In this document: positions 42,880-49,116 of the stretch, one piece after another | Layout of the letters: each line of letters begins with the position of its first letter | Position numbering within the stretch: position 1 is the stretch's first letter | DNA from: Actinomycetota bacterium | GTDB taxonomy: Bacteria > Actinomycetota > Acidimicrobiia > Acidimicrobiales > Ilumatobacteraceae | Reading direction: 5' to 3' | Assembly (NCBI GenBank): GCA_026393535.1 | Contig: JAPKZY010000038.1 | Location: 1 to 49,116, forward strand | Length of the DNA stretch: 49,116 nt | The notes under the pieces: model-generated | What the model was told of the DNA's origin: nothing | The model's database searches: none | What the model saw: the letters and a program-made list of their open reading frames with translations, nothing else | Program-made: the position numbers and the translations under genes

Positions 42880-43660
42880 AAAGCTCGAACGTGTCGCCGA
42901 CAGCAATGTCGCCACACGTTGTGACCATGGCATAGAGACGGCATTGATCGCCTCGTTCGTGGCTCATGCGCTTGAAGTCTTTGTTCAGAAACCAATCGTT
43001 GTTCTGCTTGCACGGAATTGCATACGCCGTGAGAAATCCGCGCATGGTTCCTATGCGAAAGTGCGCACCTGGGCGAAACGCTTCGGCGGGAATACCCGCA
43101 ACCGTGATGTTTTCTCCCGCGTAGCCGGGCGCTATGGGGTGACCTTCGGAACGCAAAGTTTCAATGGCATCAGTTGACCAAATGCACAGTGCTTGCCAAG
43201 GTCTGCCGTGGTGGGCACGTGCTGACTGCACATCGCCTTCGACACCTTTCCATCCGATCACAGCAGAATCAATTGGCTTCTTCGGTAATCCTTTAGAAGC
43301 ATGTAAGTGCGCAATAGTGCCGACATGCTCAATCGCAAGAGAGCGCATGGTGGGAAAGAAGCGCCACATTGCTGCGAGAAGTGATTCGATTTGTGGTGCA
43401 GTGAGCTGGTCGTACTTTGCCAGTATTGAATCAGTCAGTGCAGAAAATGCAGTGTCAACATTCTCAAGTGCTGGAAGTGCAATGCCGGCCAGTGATGACA
43501 TTTCAGCAAGGTAGCCACGTGCGCCTGCAAGCCAACCATCTGGAATGGTGGACATGTGTGTGTGGTGGCCCCAAATGTCATTCAGATTGGCAATGGTCCG
43601 CTGTGCATCTTGGGCCGTATACGAATAGTGACCGACATTGATGGATGCGGAGCGAGCCAT
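42866..43660 (-). CDS. MOSC-domain protein with unknown N-terminal domain
   Basis: A 264-residue protein. Residues 120-264 are a MOSC-like domain (GLPKKPIDSAVIGWKGVEGD, HPIAPGYAGENITVAGIPAE, and AIPCKQNNDWF with the candidate molybdenum-cofactor-binding Cys). Such domains carry sulfur or reduce N-hydroxy compounds. The first 110 residues are helical, with a DinB-like pattern (YTAQDAQRTIANLNDIWGHH), and are not part of standard MOSC proteins. TAGGCT (43667-43672 on this strand) ends 6 nt before ATG 43660 and overlaps the rnhB -10. The 3' end overlaps the gpsA-coupled hypothetical gene. Confidence 0.85.
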   Translation of the reverse strand: MARSASINVGHYSYTAQDAQRTIANLNDIWGHHTHMSTIPDGWLAGARGYLAEMSSLAGIALPALENVDTAFSALTDSILAKYDQLTAPQIESLLAAMWRFFPTMRSLAIEHVGTIAHLHASKGLPKKPIDSAVIGWKGVEGDVQSARAHHGRPWQALCIWSTDAIETLRSEGHPIAPGYAGENITVAGIPAEAFRPGAHFRIGTMRGFLTAYAIPCKQNNDWFLNKDFKRMSHERGDQCRLYAMVTTCGDIAVGDTFELFTDR

Positions 43661-43666
43661 GTTCGA

Positions 43667-43676
43667 AGCCTACGCT
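43667..43676. promoter_or_regulatory. overlapping divergent -10 elements (MOSC gene / rnhB)
   Basis: AGCCTACGCT contains TAGGCT on the minus strand (43667-43672) and TACGCT on the plus strand (43671-43676), sharing the TA at 43671-43672. They end 6 and 7 nt before ATG 43660 and ATG 43684 respectively, within a 23-nt intergenic gap. Confidence 0.6.
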
Positions 43677-43683
43677 CTGCTTT

Positions 43684-44307
43684 ATGGCACGACCAGTTCC
43701 CACTCTTGACTACGAGCGCGAACTGATGGCAACTGGTGCTCGCATCATTGCCGGGATGGACGAAGTGGGTCGTGGCGCAATTGCTGGGCCAGTCACCATC
43801 GGAGTTGTTGCGATTGATGCAACGATTGGCGCAGTGCCTGAAGGTTTGGCCGATTCGAAATTGATGACGCCAAAACGCAGAGAAGCAATGGTGCCAATTG
43901 CAAAAGAGTGGGGCCTTGCGTGGGCAACAGGTTCTGCCACGGCAGCCGAAATTGATAAGTACGGAATTATGACTGCATTGAGTCTTGCGGGCAGTCGCGC
44001 TTTGACAGCACTGGGAGTGCAGCCAGACATCATCATTCTTGATGGCAATAACAGTTTTCTACTTGAAGAAGATAATGGGCCACGCATTGTGACACGCATC
44101 AAAGGCGACCAAACATGCGCGAGCGTGTCGGCAGCCAGTGTTATTGCAAAAGTAGAACGTGATGCGTTGATGACGCAATTACATGAGCAGTTTCCACACT
44201 ACGGATGGAGCGGTAACAAGGGCTATGGCGCAGCAGTACACACTGATGCAATAAAGATTCACGGTGTCACTGACCTGCATCGCAAGTCGTGGAACTTAGG
44301 TGTTTAG
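43684..44307 (+). CDS. rnhB: ribonuclease HII
   Basis: A 207-residue RNase H-fold nuclease that removes ribonucleotides embedded in DNA. IIAGMDEVGRGAIAGPVTIG holds D26 and E27, PDIIILDGNN the third acidic residue, and KGDQTCASVSAASVIAKVER and HYGWSGNKGYG are standard RNase HII blocks. TACGCT (43671-43676) ends 7 nt before ATG 43684; the in-frame ATG at 43645 lies inside the divergent gene and is rejected. The last four bases overlap the convergent dehydrogenase. Confidence 0.96.
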   Translation: MARPVPTLDYERELMATGARIIAGMDEVGRGAIAGPVTIGVVAIDATIGAVPEGLADSKLMTPKRREAMVPIAKEWGLAWATGSATAAEIDKYGIMTALSLAGSRALTALGVQPDIIILDGNNSFLLEEDNGPRIVTRIKGDQTCASVSAASVIAKVERDALMTQLHEQFPHYGWSGNKGYGAAVHTDAIKIHGVTDLHRKSWNLGV

Positions 44308-45557
44308 CTCTTAGCGCCTGAGACTTTGATGTCTTTAAATGGAGACACAGAGTCGATTCCCATGTCCTTTGGAAGACCAAGGACGCGCTCACCAACGATG
44401 TTGCGCATCACTTCGTCTGAACCACCGGCAATACGAAGGCCAGGTGCACCAAGTACGAAGTTTGACCATGCGTAGGTGCCCCATTCGCCACTGTCTGCGA
44501 TGAGCTTTGGTCCGAGAACATGTGACACGAACTTCACAAGACGAGCTTGGTTGTTCACCAATACCATCTTGCCAACCGAACCTTCAGGTCCAGGAAGTTT
44601 TCCGGCCTTGGCTGATGCTGCTGTGCGCTGAGCGTTCATTGCAGCAATGCGGTAGTTCATGATGATGTCTGCAAGTTGCACACGAATGAGTGGGTCTGTG
44701 TCAAGTCCGTAATGCTTGACCATTGCAATCACGCGGGTGAGCAAGTTGCTGTCGCCAGCGTTGCCGCCACCGATTGACGCGCGCTCGTTCATGAGGGTGG
44801 TGAGAGCTACGTTCCAGCCGTTATTGATGTCACCAAGACGGTGATCATCACGTACGCGGACTTCGTTAAAGAAGATTTCGTTGAAGCTTGCGCCGCCGGT
44901 CATCTGCTTGAGTGGACGAATATCTACGCCAGGAGCTTTCATGTCGACAATAAAGCCAGTAAGACCCTTGTGCTTTGGCATATCCCAGTCGGTACGGCAG
45001 ATGATTTCACCAATGTCTGAGTAGTGCGCACCTGAGGTCCACACTTTTTGACCAGTGATGATCCACTCGTCGCCGTCTTTGACAGCTTTTGTGGTGAGTG
45101 ATGCAAGGTCTGAACCTGCACCTGGCTCTGAGAACAATTGGCAACCAATGATTTCGGCGCTCCACATTTGCTTGATGTACAAGTCAAGAGCTGCAGGAGT
45201 TGCATGCGCAAGGATTGTTGGAGCAACCATGCCAAGACCAATGCCGAAGCAGCTTTGGTCGGCAATGCGGAATTGCACTTCGAGTTGGCTGTACAAACGA
45301 TCGTATGCAGCGGGAAGTTCGCGGCCGCCGTATTTCTTTGGTCCGGTAATCCATCCGAAGCCAGCCTTGAATTTCTTATTGCGCCACACTTTGGCTTCTT
45401 GCGCTTGAGTGAACTCTGCGTCGCGATCGCGCTCGCGATAGAAGGTGTCTGCGCCTTCGCCCCAAACGAATGCTTTTTCAGCCACACGGCGTTCCGCGTT
45501 TGCCTCGAGAAAGGTGAGTGCTTCTTTTTCAAATTCTGCGATGGTGATGTCGGCCAT
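44304..45557 (-). CDS. acyl-CoA dehydrogenase family protein (FadE-like)
   Basis: A 417-residue flavoprotein. QLFSEPGAGSDLASLTTKAV and WIITGQKVWTSGAHYSDIGE are FAD-site blocks, GWNVALTTLMNERASIGGG and SNFVLGAPGLRIAGGSDEVM follow, then RNIVGERVLGLPKDM. The position of the usual catalytic Glu (YEG in medium-chain enzymes) is Gly here (IAGGSDE), as in several actinobacterial FadE proteins of steroid or branched-chain metabolism, where another acidic residue serves or an unequal subunit pair is formed. Start ATG 45557 has Shine-Dalgarno AAGGGG; its leader contains the 45580-45593 palindrome. Substrate unknown. Confidence 0.92.
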   Translation of the reverse strand: MADITIAEFEKEALTFLEANAERRVAEKAFVWGEGADTFYRERDRDAEFTQAQEAKVWRNKKFKAGFGWITGPKKYGGRELPAAYDRLYSQLEVQFRIADQSCFGIGLGMVAPTILAHATPAALDLYIKQMWSAEIIGCQLFSEPGAGSDLASLTTKAVKDGDEWIITGQKVWTSGAHYSDIGEIICRTDWDMPKHKGLTGFIVDMKAPGVDIRPLKQMTGGASFNEIFFNEVRVRDDHRLGDINNGWNVALTTLMNERASIGGGNAGDSNLLTRVIAMVKHYGLDTDPLIRVQLADIIMNYRIAAMNAQRTAASAKAGKLPGPEGSVGKMVLVNNQARLVKFVSHVLGPKLIADSGEWGTYAWSNFVLGAPGLRIAGGSDEVMRNIVGERVLGLPKDMGIDSVSPFKDIKVSGAKS

Positions 45558-45579
45558 GGTGTGTTTGTCCCCTTAGTCG

Positions 45580-45593
45580 GACCCAATTGGGTC
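45580..45593. promoter_or_regulatory. 14-bp perfect palindrome in the acyl-CoA dehydrogenase leader
   Basis: GACCCAATTGGGTC lies between a candidate -10 TACGGT (45608-45613, minus strand) and the Shine-Dalgarno of the FadE-like gene. It is well placed as an operator for a repressor of acyl-CoA catabolism. Confidence 0.55.
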
Positions 45594-45668
45594 GGTTTCT
45601 CCTTTCTACCGTATCGGGCGGTCGATTGATGGGCGAAGCCAGGTGGAAATTGACTAGCGTGGAGCCCT

Positions 45669-46124
45669 ATGGGACAGCTTGTGGCAGTAGAACAAAAGGC
45701 TGGTGGCGTGTCCACCATTGTGCGGTTTGAGACCAATCGCTCTCTCACCGGAATGGGCCACGAACGCTTTACTAGTGCCGCCGAAGCAAAGGGTCCTCGC
45801 CCCGCCGCTGTTATCGCCCGCCGTTTCTTTGAAGCAGGGCATGTGTCCTGGGTTCATGTATACGGAAACATCATCACTGCGTCGCTTGAGGCAGGAGCCT
45901 CACAGGCGGGCCTCAACGAAATAGTTCGTGATTTGTATCAGTACTGGAAGCCAGGCATGGTGCCGCCAACACTTGAAGAACTTCTTGCGTCGATGCCAGC
46001 AGAAGTAGCTCCGGCTGCTTCATCAGGTGGCGACACCGCGGCTCCATCTGGCGAAGACCCACGCATTCCGCCGCACTTGTTCGAGCGCAGCCGTAACGCC
46101 CGTGCCCGTCTCACCGCCGCGTAG
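45669..46124 (+). CDS. NifU N-terminal (Nfu-N)-like protein
   Basis: A 151-residue protein. The first 90 residues (TIVRFETNRSLTGMGHERFT, then GPRPAAVIARRFFEAGHVSW, VHVYGNIITASLEAG) follow the Nfu/NifU N-terminal alpha-beta domain that is found next to Fe-S scaffold domains. No CxxC scaffold motif is present, so cluster transfer is unlikely to be direct. The C-terminal 60 residues are Pro/Ala-rich. TAGCGT (45655-45660) ends 8 nt before ATG 45669. It is 54 nt upstream of the SOS-boxed imuA; whether it joins that response is unknown. Confidence 0.65.
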   Translation: MGQLVAVEQKAGGVSTIVRFETNRSLTGMGHERFTSAAEAKGPRPAAVIARRFFEAGHVSWVHVYGNIITASLEAGASQAGLNEIVRDLYQYWKPGMVPPTLEELLASMPAEVAPAASSGGDTAAPSGEDPRIPPHLFERSRNARARLTAA

Positions 46125-46150
46125 AGTCGCAGGGGAGCCCCCTGAAACCA

Positions 46151-46166
46151 TCGAACATATGTTCGC
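46151..46166. promoter_or_regulatory. LexA SOS box of imuAB
   Basis: TCGAACATATGTTCGC matches 11 of 12 fixed positions of the actinobacterial LexA consensus TCGAAC-N4-GTTCGA. It sits just before the -10 TACGCT (46167-46172), where LexA would block polymerase. Confidence 0.85.
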
Positions 46167-46178
46167 TACGCTGGCCCC

Positions 46179-46826
46179 ATGGGACGCGTCGCTTTTGAAG
46201 AACTTGCAGGCATGCGCATTGCTGGGGTTGAAACAGGTGTGCAGTTTGCTGAACGTATGCACGCTCATGTCGCCAGTGGGTTTGGTCCTATTGCAGTTGC
46301 TGCATCACTAGCGCCGTTGTTGCCAGCGGCAGGTCTCGAGCGCGGCTACATATATGGCTGCACCGGTGACGCCGCTACGTCGTTGTTATTTGGTCTTGTT
46401 GCTGCAGCCACGGCTGCCGGTTCGTGGTTTGCCATGGTCAATATGCCTACTGCTGGCCTGATGTCTGCATATGAACATGGCGTGGCGTTGCACCGCACGT
46501 TGTGTGTGTCTGGTGACAACACATCGTCTGTCATGTCGCCAGTGGTCGGTGCCTTAGTTGATGGCATTGATCTTGTCGCAGTGTCATCGCCCGTGTGTTC
46601 ACAGTCTGAAGCACGACGCATTGCCACGCGCGTGAAGGCGCAAGGTGCTGTGTTGTTCGTATTGGGAAACCCTGGTGATTTTTCTCTTGATGCATCGTTT
46701 AGTGCACGCACTGTTGATTGGCAGTTTGATACTCATGCCCGATCACGCACAGTGGAAGTGTCTGCATCGGGCCGTCGTGTGTATGCGCATCGTTCGTGCA
46801 CGGTGCAGTTGCCGGGCACATCATGA
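46179..46826 (+). CDS. imuA: ImuA'-like mutasome protein
   Basis: A 215-residue RecA-fold protein acting with ImuB and DnaE2 in damage-induced mutagenesis. The Walker A position (residues 57-67, IYGCTGDAATS) lacks the lysine, and the strand-loop pattern WFAMVNMPTAGLMS and DLVAVSSPVC follows RecA without ATPase residues, as in actinobacterial ImuA'. TACGCT (46167-46172) ends 6 nt before ATG 46179, directly after a LexA box. It overlaps imuB by ATGA. dnaE2 is not in the window. Confidence 0.85.
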   Translation: MGRVAFEELAGMRIAGVETGVQFAERMHAHVASGFGPIAVAASLAPLLPAAGLERGYIYGCTGDAATSLLFGLVAAATAAGSWFAMVNMPTAGLMSAYEHGVALHRTLCVSGDNTSSVMSPVVGALVDGIDLVAVSSPVCSQSEARRIATRVKAQGAVLFVLGNPGDFSLDASFSARTVDWQFDTHARSRTVEVSASGRRVYAHRSCTVQLPGTS

Positions 46827-48286
46827 GTCGTTCTATTGCTGTGGTATTTCCACATTGGATGCAAGAACATGGTCACTTGGGTGAAGAACACGCGTTTCGT
46901 ACTTTTGAACATGTGGTGCGCGCGGTCACTGCGTTGTCGCCCCTTGTTGAAGTGCAAGATATTGGCACCATTGTGTTGTCGGCACGCGGCCCATCGCGTT
47001 ACTTCGGTGGCGATAACGCTGTTGCGCAAAAACTGCATCAGATCTGTCTCGATACCAATATGGGTTCCGCTTTTGGGGTGGGCATTGCTGATTCGCGTTT
47101 TGCAGCGCTTGCTGCAGCCCACTTAGCGGTGTCACGTCAACATCCGTGCGTTATTGATACTGCTATTACTGCTGAGTTCATTGCAGCGTTGCCAGTGGCG
47201 TCTTTGTCTCGCGTGGGTGGCATTACTGCAGACTCTGTTGATCTCTTTCAACGCTTAGGTCTTGGCACGTGCGGTGCGTTGCTGACAGTGGGTGAAGCTG
47301 CACTTATTGATCGTTTCGGCATTGAAGGCAAACGGGTGTATATGTTGGTGTCTGGTGGCGAAGTGCAACATCTTGCACCTGGTGCACCACCATCAGACTT
47401 TGCGTGCAGTATTGAGTTCGAATCACCATTGGCAAATGCGGCACACGTGGTATCTGCTGCTCGTGACACCATTGATGCCATGGTCAGTGCCATTGCGGGC
47501 CATGGTCAGCAATGCGTGCGACTGTTAATCACATGTCATACCGATCACGCAGAAAGCACTAGTCGCATTTGGGGTGAACCGCGTGGGTTTAGTGCTGCAG
47601 TCACAGCACAACGGCTTTTGTATCAACTTGAAGGGTGGCTCACTGATTCTGCTGCAGACCCTGATGCGCCCACTAGTGGCGTTATTCGTGTTGAATTCAT
47701 GCCGTTAGAAAGTCGCGAAGTGTTGGTATCGCAACCATTGTTGTGGGGCGGCAGTCAAGAAAACACAGAACGTGCAGCGCGGGCAGCCAGCATGGCAATG
47801 GCAGTGAACACCAGCGTGCAGGTAACGGTGCCACGCTGGGAAGGTGGTCGCGACATGGCAACGGTGTATTCACGCGTGCCCTTGTCTCTTGTTGATATCA
47901 CTAACCCTGACGCAAGTGAGCAACGCGTTCACACGGGCGATGGCGTTGCGCGGCACTGGTCAGGTTCCGTGCCATCGCCTTCACCAGCATCTGTTGCAGT
48001 TGAGCCACCACTTATTCGCGTTGTTGATGCCAGTGGCAGCGATGTTGGGGTCACTGGTCGGCACGAGTTGAACACCGTGCCGTCTTATGTAGAGGTCGGT
48101 AGTCAAAAGTATGACGTTGTGCGTGTTGCTGGCCCATGGCCGCTTGAAGAGCGCTGGTGGGATCCGCGTCGCAAACGTCGCCAGGTACGCATGCAGGTAT
48201 TGGTGCGTCACCCACGCCGTGGTGTTGGTGTGTTTCTTGTTGGTTTAGAAAACCAACAGTGGACTCTGCTCGCGCGCTACGACTAA
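46823..48286 (+). CDS. imuB: ImuB, Y-family polymerase-like mutasome protein
   Basis: A 487-residue protein with the Y-family polymerase plan but without catalytic acids: the N-terminal strand reads RSIAVVFPHWMQEHG, where an active polymerase would carry the first catalytic Asp. GPSRYFGGDNAVAQKL, FGVGIADSRFAALAAAHLA and LPVASLSRVGGITADSVDLF (thumb/helix-hairpin-helix region) are recognisable, and the C-terminal 150 residues contain the WWDPRRKRRQ element. ImuB bridges the clamp and DnaE2 and does not itself synthesise DNA. It overlaps imuA by ATGA and shares the CTAA end with the convergent gene. Confidence 0.87.
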   Translation: MSRSIAVVFPHWMQEHGHLGEEHAFRTFEHVVRAVTALSPLVEVQDIGTIVLSARGPSRYFGGDNAVAQKLHQICLDTNMGSAFGVGIADSRFAALAAAHLAVSRQHPCVIDTAITAEFIAALPVASLSRVGGITADSVDLFQRLGLGTCGALLTVGEAALIDRFGIEGKRVYMLVSGGEVQHLAPGAPPSDFACSIEFESPLANAAHVVSAARDTIDAMVSAIAGHGQQCVRLLITCHTDHAESTSRIWGEPRGFSAAVTAQRLLYQLEGWLTDSAADPDAPTSGVIRVEFMPLESREVLVSQPLLWGGSQENTERAARAASMAMAVNTSVQVTVPRWEGGRDMATVYSRVPLSLVDITNPDASEQRVHTGDGVARHWSGSVPSPSPASVAVEPPLIRVVDASGSDVGVTGRHELNTVPSYVEVGSQKYDVVRVAGPWPLEERWWDPRRKRRQVRMQVLVRHPRRGVGVFLVGLENQQWTLLARYD

Positions 48287-48615
48287 TGCCAATCGGGATT
48301 GTCGGGATCAATTGATGCCAGGTCTTCAAGACCATGAGTGATTGCTAGGAATTCATTTTCAAAGGAATCTTCTATGAGATCGAGGGATGTTGGAGCATCG
48401 AGGTCTGCTTCCACTCGAATGACACTCCATCCGTCTGTTGCTAAATCACAAGATGCTGAGCTGCACGCTTCAACAATGTTGATGCTCCAGAGGTGGTGCT
48501 CTCTGTCGTAGTCATATTCGGGGTGTTGAAGTGTGACAACAAAAAGGGACAAATGTTCAAGACTTGATAAGAGTCGTAAGAACTCTTCAGGTGTGGGGAA
48601 GTTGTTATCGGTCAT
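48283..48615 (-). CDS. small acidic hypothetical protein
   Basis: A 110-residue acidic protein (NNFPTPEEFLRLLSSLEHLS, then LFVVTLQHPEYDYDREHHLW and DGWSVIRVEADLDAPTSLDL) of no recognised family; an alternating helix/strand pattern suggests a compact alpha/beta fold. A Shine-Dalgarno CAGGAG precedes ATG 48615. A GC-rich hairpin at 48633-48646 lies 17 nt upstream of the start and might act as an attenuator. It overlaps imuB by four bases. Confidence 0.65.
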   Translation of the reverse strand: MTDNNFPTPEEFLRLLSSLEHLSLFVVTLQHPEYDYDREHHLWSINIVEACSSASCDLATDGWSVIRVEADLDAPTSLDLIEDSFENEFLAITHGLEDLASIDPDNPDWH

Positions 48616-48632
48616 AGTGCTCCTGTTGTAAG

Positions 48633-48646
48633 AACCCCGAGGGGTT
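48633..48646 (-). promoter_or_regulatory. hairpin in the leader of the 48283-48615 gene
   Basis: AACCCC-TC-GGGGTT on the minus strand, perfect 6-bp arms, followed by TTCTTAC. It resembles the palindrome at 38417-38430 and actinobacterial terminator stems; here it would lie in a 5' leader, so an attenuator or terminator for upstream transcription is possible. Confidence 0.4.
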
Positions 48647-48715
48647 GGGAAAGGCAGAGAAGCGGCTGATTTACATGAAAAGGAGAATAGGAAAGGGGTG
48701 TGTCACAATAAATGT

Positions 48716-49116
48716 GTGCCGATACATCGCGATGCTCAACACTGGTGTGAATTGGTCGGTGCACGCACACCTATTGATGATCGCGAGCTCGAATCAATAG
48801 AGAAATTCTTGACTCTTGCGCCAGTTCTCACAGATCCATATAACGAACATGCAGATCTTGTGCACATCACGGCTTCAGCAATAGTGGTGAGTGAAGCCGG
48901 TGACAAAGTGGCGTTGCATATGCATAAGCGACTCAACATGTGGCTGCAACCAGGTGGTCATATCGAAGTGGGAGAGACCGCAGCACAAGGTGCATTGCGT
49001 GAAGCTGAAGAAGAAACTGGTTTACCTGTGCGTCATGAAAGTGACGGCGGAGTATTTGTGCACGTTGATGTGCATCCGGGTCCGAAGGGTCATACACATC
49101 TTGATCTGCGGTATGT
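48716..49116 (+). CDS. NUDIX hydrolase (partial, runs off the right edge)
   Basis: An N-terminal fragment of 133 residues. The NUDIX box is complete: GGHIEVGETAAQGALREAEE followed by ETGL, with the metal-binding Glu residues in REAEEE; it begins after RLNMWLQPGG. The N-terminal part (HWCELVGARTPIDDRELESI) is a helical extension. NUDIX enzymes hydrolyse nucleoside diphosphates linked to another moiety; the substrate is unknown. Frame is set by the NUDIX box; GTG 48716 is the first start in frame, with CACAAT (48704-48709) ending 6 nt upstream, so a leaderless start is plausible. Confidence 0.88.
   Translation, partial: MPIHRDAQHWCELVGARTPIDDRELESIEKFLTLAPVLTDPYNEHADLVHITASAIVVSEAGDKVALHMHKRLNMWLQPGGHIEVGETAAQGALREAEEETGLPVRHESDGGVFVHVDVHPGPKGHTHLDLRY

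Overview
The window is a gene-dense, moderate-GC (about 50%) chromosomal segment of an actinobacterium. Evidence for Actinomycetota: a 28-residue gene matching actinobacterial ribosomal protein bL37, paired WYL regulators of the PafB-PafC type, an HU gene followed by a Lys/Ala/Pro-rich tail protein, a CofC/FbiD coenzyme F420 gene next to gpsA (as in mycobacteria), a TIGR03084-type mycothiol-family protein, an ImuA'/ImuB pair behind an actinobacterial SOS box, and many -10 elements of the form TANNNT sitting 6-8 nt before start codons. Gene content and GC suggest Acidimicrobiia (Ilumatobacter or freshwater acIV-like); that lineage call is an inference. No insertion sequence, prophage, CRISPR array or rRNA is seen. 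There is one tRNA.

Layout. 1-3.2 kb: partial HrpB helicase, a thioredoxin-like protein, and an eIF-2B-like protein transcribed divergently. 3.3-7.6 kb: dienelactone hydrolase, an HTH/nucleotidyltransferase toxin-antitoxin-like pair behind a perfect 15-bp inverted repeat, two malyl-CoA-lyase-family genes, and a VapBC pair. 7.6-16.3 kb: HAD hydrolase, an N-terminally extended acyl-CoA dehydrogenase like (2S)-methylsuccinyl-CoA dehydrogenase, serine hydrolase, flippase-like membrane protein, a MaoC hydratase like mesaconyl-CoA hydratase, MutY, alpha/beta hydrolase, MBL-fold hydrolase, flavin reductase, MauE-like protein. 16.3-22.3 kb: oligopeptidase B, ferredoxin, HxlR regulator, secreted HNH nuclease-like lipoprotein, bL37, VOC protein, Fe-S PD-(D/E)XK nuclease, hypothetical, tRNA-Leu(UAA). 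22.4-31.2 kb: MenC/N-acylamino acid racemase-type enolase with an M20 peptidase, ArgG, membrane protein, GT2 glycosyltransferase, L,D-transpeptidase, Ppx/GppA, BioY, TetR. 31.2-38.5 kb: Pgi, PafB-PafC, DnaQ-like exonuclease, LEH/SnoaL-like protein, PIN-PhoH, then a 628-nt intergenic region leading to hup and its tail gene. 38.5-49.1 kb: TIGR03084 protein, PIG-L deacetylase, CofC, GpsA, a large hypothetical, MOSC protein, RNase HII, acyl-CoA dehydrogenase, NifU-N-like protein, ImuA-ImuB, a hypothetical, and a partial NUDIX hydrolase.

How genes work together. Four genes between 5.0 and 12.7 kb (Mcl-type lyase, a second CitE-family protein, Mcd-like dehydrogenase, MaoC hydratase) correspond to the late steps of the ethylmalonyl-CoA pathway of acetyl-CoA assimilation. 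PafBC and a SOS-boxed ImuA-ImuB pair indicate LexA-dependent, and probably also LexA-independent, DNA-damage control. CofC feeds F420 synthesis.

No cluster of wholly unknown genes was found. The strongest unexpected signals are: (1) pervasive start-proximal -10 elements with a GC-rich core, implying leaderless transcription of about half the genes, including symmetric or overlapping divergent promoters; (2) an HU gene separated from its histone-H1-like tail by one in-frame stop codon; (3) convergent gene pairs whose 3' ends nearly all overlap or abut.
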